In this document: in pieces, positions 1 to 5,187 of the stretch
Position numbering within the stretch: the first letter of the stretch is position 1
How the letters are laid out: every line of letters begins with the position of its first letter
Assembly: GCA_027067235.1 (NCBI GenBank)
Contig: JALXFQ010000167.1
Coordinates: forward strand, 1 to 6,420
DNA length: 6,420 nucleotides
Source: Gammaproteobacteria bacterium
Lineage (GTDB): Bacteria; Pseudomonadota; Gammaproteobacteria; QOAV01
Reading direction: 5' to 3'
Program-made: the position numbers and the translations under genes
The notes under the pieces: model-generated
Told to the model about the DNA's origin: nothing
Databases searched by the model: none
Seen by the model: the letters and a program-made list of their open reading frames with translations, nothing else

Positions 1-723
1 CACGCCAACCCCTGCGGCGTTGCGCTGGCCGACGACATCACCGCCGCCTATGACCGCGCCTACGCCACCGACCCCGAATCAGCCTTCGGCGGCATCATCG
101 CCTTCAACCGCGAGCTGGACGCCCACACCGCCAGAACCATCATTGACCGGCAGTTTGTGGAAGTCATCATCGCGCCCAAAATCAGCGCCGAAGCCATCGA
201 AGTCGTCGCCGCCAAGAAAAACGTACGTCTGCTGGAATGCGGCGAATGGGGCGAGCCGCAGCCGCGGCTGGACTACAAACGCGTCAACGGCGGCCTGCTG
301 GTACAGGACGCCGACCTTGCTCTTTACAATGAGCTCAAGGTGGTCAGCAAACGCCAGCCCGGCGAAGAAGAAATGCGCGACCTGCTGTTCGCCTGGAAAA
401 TCGCCAAATTCGTCAAATCCAACGCCATCGTCTACTGCAAGGACAACATGACCATCGGTGTCGGCGCAGGCCAGATGAGCCGCGTCAACTCCGCCCGCAT
501 CGCCGGCATCAAGGCCGAACTGGCCGGACTGAGCGTCAAGGGCTCGGTCATGGCCTCCGACGCCTTCTTCCCCTTCCGCGACGGCATCGACGCCGCTGCC
601 GAAGCCGGCATCGCCGCCGTCATCGAACCCGGCGGCTCCATGCGCGACGAGGAAGTCATCGCCGCTGCGGATGAAGCAGGAATGGCCATGGTGTTTACCG
701 GGATGAGGCATTTTCGTCATTAG
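1..723 (+). CDS. purH: Bifunctional AICAR transformylase/IMP cyclohydrolase PurH, C-terminal part (5' end outside window)
   Basis: PurH carries out the last two steps of de novo IMP synthesis in the cytoplasm: formylation of AICAR with 10-formyl-THF, then ring closure. Only the last 240 residues are here, all from the AICAR transformylase domain; the N-terminal cyclohydrolase domain lies upstream. Frame 1 opens directly at HANPCGVAL, the conserved KHANPCG motif, so the first codon is the His of the family's catalytic Lys-His pair. Further family blocks are SAFGGIIAFNREL, RQFVEVIIAP, KRVNGGLLVQD, KFVKSNAIVY, GAGQMSRV, MASDAFFPFRDG, PGGSMRDEEVI and the terminal MRHFRH, the usual PurH C-terminus. 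There are no frameshifts or internal stops. In many proteobacteria purD follows directly; here a repeat tract and a vapBC pair intervene. No terminator follows the TAG stop. Identification is essentially certain. Confidence 0.97.
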   Translation, partial: HANPCGVALADDITAAYDRAYATDPESAFGGIIAFNRELDAHTARTIIDRQFVEVIIAPKISAEAIEVVAAKKNVRLLECGEWGEPQPRLDYKRVNGGLLVQDADLALYNELKVVSKRQPGEEEMRDLLFAWKIAKFVKSNAIVYCKDNMTIGVGAGQMSRVNSARIAGIKAELAGLSVKGSVMASDAFFPFRDGIDAAAEAGIAAVIEPGGSMRDEEVIAAADEAGMAMVFTGMRHFRH

Positions 724-732
724 ACTTTGGGC

Positions 733-816
733 TTGAGGGGTGAGGCTTGAGGTTTGAGGTTTGAGGTTTGAGGTTTGAGGTTTGAGGTTTGAGGCTTGAG
801 GCTTGAGGCTTGAGGC
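733..816 (+). repeat. Heptamer tandem repeat, 12 units (TTGAGGY)
   Basis: Twelve in-phase 7-base units lie 9 bases after the purH stop. Unit 1 is TTGAGGG, unit 2 is GTGAGGC, units 3-8 (747-788) are six identical TTGAGGT, and units 9-12 (789-816) are four identical TTGAGGC. The last base therefore switches from T to C in blocks rather than at random, which suggests growth by slippage or unequal exchange. The array is non-coding: 7 is not a multiple of 3, and it lies between the purH stop and the vapB start. A partial heptamer-like sequence at 726-732 may be a decayed further unit. There are no unique spacers, so it is not a CRISPR. Any function is unknown. Confidence 0.95.
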
Positions 817-840
817 TGTAGGGGTGGTTTTTATTCGCCC

Positions 841-869
841 TGTGCAAAAAACCTGATCTGCATTATCAT
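841..869 (+). promoter_or_regulatory. Candidate vapBC promoter
   Basis: After the repeat the sequence becomes markedly AT-richer (about 836-897) immediately ahead of vapB. TATCAT at 864-869 is a plausible -10 box with TGTGCA at 841-846 as a weak -35, 17 bases apart. A second -10-like hexamer, TATGAT, lies at 883-888, but it is so close to the start codon that it would give a nearly leaderless message. The short inverted pair ATCAT (865-869) and ATGAT (884-888) could be part of a VapB operator, as this family commonly autoregulates. This rests on hexamer matching only and is weak. Confidence 0.25.
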
Positions 870-897
870 TGAAATAAATGCATATGATTGGTGACAC

Positions 898-1104
898 ATG
901 AGAACCACGCTTGATCTGCCGGAAGACCTTGTTCGGGAAGCCATGCGCGCTGCGCGCGTAAAAACCAAGACCAAGGCCATTACCATTGCGCTGGAAGAAC
1001 TGATCCAGAGATCCCGGCTGGCAGAGCTGAAGAAATATCGCGGCAAGGTTGACCTTGATATTGACCTCAACGAATTGCGCGACCGCAATGCGCATCCTGG
1101 TTGA
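898..1104 (+). CDS. vapB: VapB-family antitoxin
   Basis: A 68-residue protein resembling the VapB antitoxins of type II toxin-antitoxin systems (the short ribbon-helix-helix group). The N-terminus MRTTLDLPEDLVREAMRAA matches the DNA-binding beta strand and first helix, and residues about 22-37 form the second helix. The acidic tail, KYRGKVDLDIDLNELR at about 46-61, resembles the segment that wraps the toxin's active site in this family. GGTGA at 890-894 supplies a Shine-Dalgarno close to ATG 898. The gene overlaps vapC by 17 bases, typical of antitoxin-first pairs, so vapC translation is probably coupled. Base composition is lower in G+C (mid-50s % over sampled lines) than purD next door (mid-60s % or more), which suggests acquisition. 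Expected role: neutralise VapC and repress the shared promoter. Confidence 0.88.
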   Translation: MRTTLDLPEDLVREAMRAARVKTKTKAITIALEELIQRSRLAELKKYRGKVDLDIDLNELRDRNAHPG

Positions 1105-1465
1105 TACGTCCGTCTGGATAAACTGGTTTCGGGGCAAGGGAGGCGAAGCGCTGGATGAACTCATTGACAACAACCTGCTGGCCATCAACGACGTCATACT
1201 GGCGGAGCTTACGCCAGCTCTGCGAATACGGAAAGAACAGCGCCTTGTTGCGCTGCTCGAAACAGTCACGCGCTTGCCGCTTCAAGTTGACTGGGCAGAC
1301 ATCATCGACATGCAGACCCAATGCCTTGCCGGTGGCATCAATGGCATTGGCATCCCGGATCTGATGATTGCCCAAAACGCATTACAGTCGGGATGCCCGG
1401 TTTACACTGAAGACAAGCATTTTCGCTGGATCGGCCAGGTGGCGCCTCTGCGGCTTTATGCATGA
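1088..1465 (+). CDS. vapC: VapC-family PIN-domain ribonuclease toxin
   Basis: A 125-residue PIN-domain protein, normal length for VapC. ATG 1088 is chosen because it places MRILVDTSVWINWF, the first beta strand with the leading catalytic Asp, at the N-terminus; in-frame codons upstream lie inside vapB and would add unrelated residues. The acidic set expected for Mg2+-dependent RNA cleavage is present: D6 (VDTSVW), E40 (ILAELTPAL), D91 (GIPDLMIAQNAL) and D109 (YTEDKHF). The last two follow the usual VapC pattern of IxDxxIAAxA and TxDxxF. No separate ribosome site is visible; the start lies in vapB with a 17-base overlap, implying translational coupling. VapC toxins cut specific RNAs (often initiator tRNA or 23S rRNA), but the target cannot be told from sequence. 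The gene looks intact, so the module may be functional. Confidence 0.92.
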   Translation: MRILVDTSVWINWFRGKGGEALDELIDNNLLAINDVILAELTPALRIRKEQRLVALLETVTRLPLQVDWADIIDMQTQCLAGGINGIGIPDLMIAQNALQSGCPVYTEDKHFRWIGQVAPLRLYA

Positions 1466-1554
1466 ACAAGGTTATCCGGAATTGAGCATGGAGTCAGAAA
1501 TCTCTCAACGTACGTCGTCATCACCGAAACAGATCACAAACAGAACGTAAAAAA
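1466..1554 (+). other. Intergenic gap between vapC and purD
   Basis: An 89-base gap with no gene, no hairpin followed by a T run, and no convincing promoter. TTGAGC at 1482-1487 resembles a -35 box, but no acceptable -10 lies 16-18 bases downstream. The final bases are A-rich (AAAAAA just before the purD ATG) and contain no recognisable Shine-Dalgarno. purD may be read through from upstream or use a promoter I cannot identify. Confidence 0.5.
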
Positions 1555-2844
1555 ATGAACATCCTCATCATCGGCTCCGGCGGCCGCGAGCATGCGCTGG
1601 CGTGGAAGGCGCAGCAATCCGGCCGCGTGGAGAAAATATTCGTTGCGCCGGGCAATGCCGGCACGGCGCTGGAACCCAAAATGGAGAATGTCGCCATCAG
1701 GGTGGAGGACATGGAGGCGCTGGTGGATTTCGCCAGGGCCAATGCCATCGACCTCACCATCGTTGGCCCCGAGGTTCCGCTGGTGCTGGGGGTGGTGGAT
1801 GCTTTCAGCGAGGCGGGCTTGCGTTGCTTCGGCCCGTCGGCGAAGGCGGCGCAACTGGAGGGTTCGAAGGAATTTACCAAGGACTTTCTGGCGCGCCACA
1901 AGATCCCCACCGCCGCCTATGGGGCGTTTTCCGACGTGGACGAGGCCGTTGCCTATATCCGCCAGCAGGGCGCGCCCATCGTGGTCAAGGCCGACGGTCT
2001 GGCGGCGGGCAAGGGCGTGATTCTGGCGCAGACGGAGGACGAGGCCATCGCCGCTGTGGAAGACATGCTCCAGGGCAATGCTTTTGGCGACGCCGGGCAT
2101 CGCGTGGTTATCGAGGAAATGTTGCAGGGCGAGGAAGCCAGTTTCATTGTCATGGCCGATGGCAAAAACATCCTGCCGCTGGCCACGTCGCAGGATCACA
2201 AGGCCGCCCATGACGGCGACACCGGCCCCAATACCGGCGGCATGGGCGCCTATTCACCGGCGCCGGTGGTGACGCCCGCCATGCACCAGCGCATCATGCG
2301 CGAGGTTATCGAGCCGACGGTGGCGGGCATGGCGGCGGACGGCATACCCTATACCGGTTTCCTTTACGCGGGCATCATGATCGCGCCGGACGGCACGCCC
2401 AATGTGCTGGAATACAACTGCCGCTTCGGCGACCCGGAAACCCAGCCCATCATGATGCGCCTGCTGTCCGACCTGACCGAACTGTGCGACGCCGCCATCG
2501 ACGGCAAGCTGGATACGGTCAGCGCGGAATGGGACCAGCGCGCTGCGCTGGGCGTGGTGCTGGCCGCCAAAGGCTACCCCGGCTCATATCCCAGCGGCGA
2601 CGAAATTCATGGCCTGCCCGAAACGGAAACCGAAGGCGAAAAGGTCTTTCACGCCGGCACCGCTGAAAAAGACGGCAAGATCGTTACTGCCGGTGGCCGG
2701 GTGCTGTGCGCCACCGCTCTCGGCGACAGCGTTGGCGCAGCGCAAAAAAGAGCCTACGCGCTGGCTGACAAGATCCACTGGAATGGCGTATATTTCCGTA
2801 AAGACATTGGCCACCGCGCCACCGCGCGGGAATCCTCTTCCTGA
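1555..2844 (+). CDS. purD: Phosphoribosylamine-glycine ligase (GAR synthetase)
   Basis: PurD joins phosphoribosylamine to glycine using ATP, the second step of de novo purine synthesis, in the cytoplasm. It has 429 residues, the usual bacterial length. The N-terminal Rossmann-like domain begins MNILIIGSGGREHALAWK, the family signature, which fixes ATG 1555. FGPS and the segment around EGSKEFTKDFL lead into the ATP-grasp domain, with VVKADGLAAGKGV at about 143-155 (phosphate-binding loop) and DHKAAHDGDTGPNTGGMGAY around 219-238. LEYNCRFGDPETQ at 285-297 carries metal ligands E286 and N288. The C-terminal domain includes AALGVVLAAKGYPG and FHAGT. The ribosome site is poor (an A run only). purE follows after 27 bases with no terminator, so co-transcription is likely. 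No defects seen. Confidence 0.98.
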   Translation: MNILIIGSGGREHALAWKAQQSGRVEKIFVAPGNAGTALEPKMENVAIRVEDMEALVDFARANAIDLTIVGPEVPLVLGVVDAFSEAGLRCFGPSAKAAQLEGSKEFTKDFLARHKIPTAAYGAFSDVDEAVAYIRQQGAPIVVKADGLAAGKGVILAQTEDEAIAAVEDMLQGNAFGDAGHRVVIEEMLQGEEASFIVMADGKNILPLATSQDHKAAHDGDTGPNTGGMGAYSPAPVVTPAMHQRIMREVIEPTVAGMAADGIPYTGFLYAGIMIAPDGTPNVLEYNCRFGDPETQPIMMRLLSDLTELCDAAIDGKLDTVSAEWDQRAALGVVLAAKGYPGSYPSGDEIHGLPETETEGEKVFHAGTAEKDGKIVTAGGRVLCATALGDSVGAAQKRAYALADKIHWNGVYFRKDIGHRATARESSS

Positions 2845-2871
2845 CCACCCCTGATTCCTCACTGAGAAATT

Positions 2872-3393
2872 ATGATGCCAACAGAACCCTTTGTAGCCGT
2901 GATCATGGGCTCCGACTCCGACCTGCCGGTCATGCAAGCGACGCTGGATACGCTGACCCGGCTGGGCGTCAGACATGAGGTCAAGATCTCCTCGGCGCAT
3001 CGTACGCCCGGGGCGACGCACGACTATGTGCGCGACGCCGAACAGCGCGGCTGCGTGGTGTTTATCGCCGCTGCGGGCCTGGCCGCGCATCTGGCGGGAA
3101 CCATCGCCGGTCTGACCCTGCGGCCGGTCATCGGCGTGCCCATGGACGGCGGCCCGCTGCAGGGCATGGACGCGCTGCTTTCCACCGTGCAAATGCCCGG
3201 CGGCATCCCTGTGGGATGCATGGCCATTGGCAAGCCAGGCGCCAAGAATGCTGCTTATTTTGCCGCCCAGATCGTTGCCCTGTGCGACGCCAAACTGCGT
3301 GAGCATCTGCTGAAAGATCGCGAAGCCCAGGCCGAGGATGTACGGGCAAAAGATGCCGCCCTTCAACGCGACAGCGAAGAGGAAGAAAGCTGA
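2872..3393 (+). CDS. purE: 5-(carboxyamino)imidazole ribonucleotide mutase PurE
   Basis: PurE moves the carboxyl group of N5-CAIR to C4 to give CAIR, mid-pathway in purine synthesis. The protein has 173 residues. Family motifs: VIMGSDSD at 10-17, SSAHRTP at 40-46 with H43 the expected catalytic His, the glycine loop AAAGLAAHLAGT, GVPMDGGPLQGMDALLSTVQMP, and GIPVGCMAIGKPGAKNAAYFAAQI. The loops differ from the enterobacterial GAGGAAHLPGM and VQSAALSG forms and resemble a variant I associate with deltaproteobacteria and some other phyla. The last ~30 residues are a charged, probably disordered tail. Two adjacent ATGs (2872, 2875) are possible; GAG at 2864-2866 is 5 and 8 bases away respectively, so the second is equally plausible. 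No purK follows, although purE-purK pairs are common in proteobacteria. The stop overlaps the proposed tsaC start. Confidence 0.96.
   Translation: MMPTEPFVAVIMGSDSDLPVMQATLDTLTRLGVRHEVKISSAHRTPGATHDYVRDAEQRGCVVFIAAAGLAAHLAGTIAGLTLRPVIGVPMDGGPLQGMDALLSTVQMPGGIPVGCMAIGKPGAKNAAYFAAQIVALCDAKLREHLLKDREAQAEDVRAKDAALQRDSEEEES
3379..3385 (+). promoter_or_regulatory. Shine-Dalgarno supporting a CTG start of tsaC
   Basis: GAGGAAG inside the last codons of purE (which encode Glu-Glu-Glu) is a strong ribosome-binding sequence. Its AGGA core (3380-3383) ends 6 bases before the CTG at 3390. No ATG, GTG or TTG in the tsaC frame lies between about 3300 and 3525, so this site is the main evidence for the unusual start. 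Confidence 0.6.
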
Positions 3394-3950
3394 TCGCTCC
3401 CAGCCGCCAGCAGCTGACCCATGCGGCGCAAATCATACGCAGCGGCGGCGTAATCGCCTACCCGACAGAATACTGCTACGGGCTGGGCTGCGACCCGGCC
3501 AACCACGAGGCAGTACGAAAACTATTGCGCATCAAGCAGCGAGCGGTACACCGCGGACTCATACTCATCGGCTCTGCGCTGGCGCAATTCCGCCCGTTTA
3601 TCTGGCCACTGAAGCCGTCAACACGGGCCCGTCTGCTCCATAGCTGGCCCGGCCCCACCACCTGGCTGTTGCCGGCAAAACCGGCCCACCGTCTGATTCG
3701 CGGCAGGCACCATACCGTCGCCGTGCGCGTTCCCGGCCACGCGCTGGCGCGGGAACTGTGCGCTGTCGCCGGCATGGCCATTGTTTCCACCAGCGCCAAT
3801 CGCAGAAATCAGCCGCCGGCGCTCAGCTACCAGGAGCTGTCCAGAATGCGCCTGCCGGGACTCGATTACATACTCCCGGGGGCCACAGGCAAGGCCCGGC
3901 GGCCATCTGTCATTATCGACGCGGAAAACGGCGAATTTGTTCGCCGCTAG
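3390..3950 (+). CDS. tsaC: TsaC/YrdC-type threonylcarbamoyl-AMP synthase, probable CTG start
   Basis: This protein makes threonylcarbamoyl-AMP from threonine, bicarbonate and ATP, the first step of tRNA t6A37 modification in the cytoplasm. From CTG 3390 it has 186 residues, close to E. coli TsaC (190). Motifs: VIAYPTEYCYGLGCDP at 21-36 (substrate loop), LLRIKQRAVHRGLILI at 45-60 (the KxR nucleotide-binding motif, K49 and R51), SWPGPTTWLLPA, VAVRVPGH, STSAN at 133-137, and a terminal GEFVRR like the E. coli end. The first standard start in frame is TTG 3525, which would delete about 45 conserved residues including the YPTE loop, so it is unlikely. The CTG overlaps the purE TGA as CTGA and has a well-spaced GAGGAAG upstream. 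A sequencing frameshift is the main alternative. The short form (no C-terminal Sua5 domain) favours TsaC over Sua5. Confidence 0.88.
   Translation: MIAPSRQQLTHAAQIIRSGGVIAYPTEYCYGLGCDPANHEAVRKLLRIKQRAVHRGLILIGSALAQFRPFIWPLKPSTRARLLHSWPGPTTWLLPAKPAHRLIRGRHHTVAVRVPGHALARELCAVAGMAIVSTSANRRNQPPALSYQELSRMRLPGLDYILPGATGKARRPSVIIDAENGEFVRR
3929..3946 (+). other. Perfect 7-bp hairpin at the 3' end of tsaC
   Basis: CGGCGAA (3929-3935), loop TTTG (3936-3939), and TTCGCCG (3940-3946) form a perfect stem just before the TAG stop. No T run follows (CTAGCACCCG), so it does not meet the rho-independent terminator pattern. It could protect or pause the transcript, or be a by-product of coding for Gly-Glu-Phe-Val-Arg. 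Confidence 0.35.
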
Positions 3951-4033
3951 CACCCGCTAACGACGCTTCCCATGCCCGTCGCGCCGTGTTACAAAGACAC
4001 CCCCCAACCAAAGAAGGAAAAGGAGACTCAAGC

Positions 4034-4237
4034 ATGTCCATTGCAAAAGTGACCGAGATCATATCCACCTCGAAAAAGAGCTTTGACGACGCCATCGAAG
4101 ACGGTATCAAACGCGCCAACAAGACGTTGCGCAATGTCACCTCTGTCTGGATTGGCGACCAGAACATCAAGGTCAAGGATGGCAAGGAAGCGGAATACCG
4201 CGTGCGCATGAAAATCACCTTCATCCTCGACGACTAG
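4034..4237 (+). CDS. Dodecin family flavin-binding small protein
   Basis: A 67-residue protein matching the dodecin family, small beta-alpha-beta-beta subunits that form hollow dodecamers binding flavins (and, in some members, CoA). Shared features are the N-terminal strand KVTEIISTS, the helix SFDDAIEDGIKRANKTLRNV at about 16-35, the strand SVWIGDQNIKV, and the terminal strand EYRVRMKITFILDD. Length equals the family norm (about 65-75). ATG 4034 is fixed by AGGAG at 4021-4025, 8 bases upstream, the best ribosome site in the window, which suggests strong expression. In archaeal and several bacterial dodecins the flavin-stacking Trp comes three residues after the helix-ending Asn; here that position is Ser37 and a Trp lies two places further on (W39), so ligand preference may differ. 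The stop overlaps the hemF start by one base. The 83 bases before it hold no convincing promoter. Confidence 0.92.
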   Translation: MSIAKVTEIISTSKKSFDDAIEDGIKRANKTLRNVTSVWIGDQNIKVKDGKEAEYRVRMKITFILDD

Positions 4238-5175
4238 TGTCCCGACCGGACATAAGCCGGGTAAAGGACTATCTGCTCGGTCTCCAGTCGCGCATCTGCG
4301 CCGATCTGGAGGCCGTTGACGGCGCAGGCAAATTCATCGAAGACCGCTGGGATCGCGAGGGCGGTGGCGGCGGCGGACTGACCCGCGTGCTCGGTAACGG
4401 CAAGGTTTTCGAGCAGGGCGGGGTGAATTTCTCGCATGTTTCCGGCGACCAGCTGCCGGCCGCGGCGACAGCGCAACGGCCCGAACTGAAAGGCCGGCGT
4501 TTCCAGGCTACCGGCGTGTCGCTGGTGATTCATCCGCATAATCCCTATGTGCCCACTTCCCACGCCAATGTGCGGTTTTTCATTGCCGAGGCCGATGGCG
4601 CAGAGCCGGTATGGTGGTTCGGCGGCGGTTTCGACCTGACGCCCTACTACGGCAACGAAGACGATGTTGTTCACTGGCACCAGACAGCAAAGGACGCTTG
4701 CGACGCGTTTGGCGATGAAGTGTACCCTCACTTCAAAAAGTGGTGCGACGATTATTTCTACCTCAAGCACCGCCGGGAACCGCGCGGCGTTGGCGGGCTG
4801 TTTTTCGACGACCTCAACCAGTCCAGTTTCTGCGGCGGTGATTTTGACCATTGCTTCGCCGTCATGCGCTCGGTGGGCGACCATTACACCCGCGCCTACT
4901 GCCCCATCGTCGAACGCCGCAAAGACACGCCGTTTGGCGAGCAGGAGCGGGATTTCCAGCTTTACCGCCGCGGGCGCTACGTGGAGTTCAATCTGGTGTA
5001 TGATCGCGGCACCCTTTTTGGCCTGCAGACCGGCGGACGCACCGAATCCATCCTCATGTCCCTGCCGCCGCTGGTCAAATGGCGCTATAACTGGTCGCCC
5101 GAACCGGGAACGGAAGAAGCACGCCTGTACACGGACTTTCTACGGCCCCGAAACTGGCTCGAACTGGAAAAATAA
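4237..5175 (+). CDS. hemF: Oxygen-dependent coproporphyrinogen III oxidase
   Basis: HemF converts coproporphyrinogen III to protoporphyrinogen IX using O2 by two oxidative decarboxylations, late in heme synthesis, in the cytoplasm. It has 312 residues versus about 300 in E. coli. The GTG at 4237, overlapping the dodecin TAG, gives MSRPDISRVKDYLLGLQ, which lines up with the E. coli N-terminus. Motifs: the Gly-rich stretch EGGGGGG at 41-47, VFEQGGVNFSHV at 57-68, HPHNPYVPTSHANVRFF at 99-115, WWFGGGFDLTPYYG, HWH at 146-148, FYLKHR at 174-179, GGLFFDDLN, and GRYVEFNLVYDRGTLFGLQTGG. H99, H109, H148 and H178 match the four conserved His residues. Compared with E. coli as I recall it, about five extra residues (around 195-201) follow FFDDLN. 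No separate ribosome site is visible, so translation is probably coupled to the dodecin. The enzyme implies that the host grows with oxygen. Confidence 0.97.
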   Translation: MSRPDISRVKDYLLGLQSRICADLEAVDGAGKFIEDRWDREGGGGGGLTRVLGNGKVFEQGGVNFSHVSGDQLPAAATAQRPELKGRRFQATGVSLVIHPHNPYVPTSHANVRFFIAEADGAEPVWWFGGGFDLTPYYGNEDDVVHWHQTAKDACDAFGDEVYPHFKKWCDDYFYLKHRREPRGVGGLFFDDLNQSSFCGGDFDHCFAVMRSVGDHYTRAYCPIVERRKDTPFGEQERDFQLYRRGRYVEFNLVYDRGTLFGLQTGGRTESILMSLPPLVKWRYNWSPEPGTEEARLYTDFLRPRNWLELEK

Positions 5176-5187
5176 CAAAAAAACCCA

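Noticed and set aside
733..816. CRISPR array
   Set aside because: Units are 7 bases, contiguous and without unique spacers; no cas genes are nearby.
79..1269. Long open frame on the - strand (396 codons) crossing purH, the heptamer repeat and vapB
   Set aside because: Antisense to well-recognised genes; its middle is repetitive LKPQ/SNLKPQT sequence produced by translating the heptamers. It is an effect of high G+C.
1466..1554. Promoter for purD with TTGAGC (1482-1487) as -35
   Set aside because: No acceptable -10 hexamer at 16-18 bases spacing.
3379..3395. Programmed -1 frameshift making a PurE-TsaC fusion
   Set aside because: The SD-like GAGGAAG could act as a stimulator, but there is no X-XXY-YYZ slippery heptamer and Glu tRNA could not re-pair with the -1 codons. 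The CTG restart is simpler.
3338..3643. Separate small + strand ORF across the purE-tsaC junction
   Set aside because: It overlaps two real genes in a third frame and shows no family resemblance.
3951..4033. Promoter for dodecin using TTCCCA (3967-3972) and TTACAA (3989-3994)
   Set aside because: Spacing is possible, but both boxes are poor matches to consensus; not listed as a feature.
4365..4382. GGC/GGT run as a microsatellite
   Set aside because: It encodes the Gly-rich stretch that is a normal part of HemF proteins.
4234..4884. Open frame on the - strand opposite hemF
   Set aside because: Complement of a clear hemF with no recognisable protein motif; similar antisense frames opposite purD (1534-2211) and purE (2584-3366) are dismissed for the same reason.
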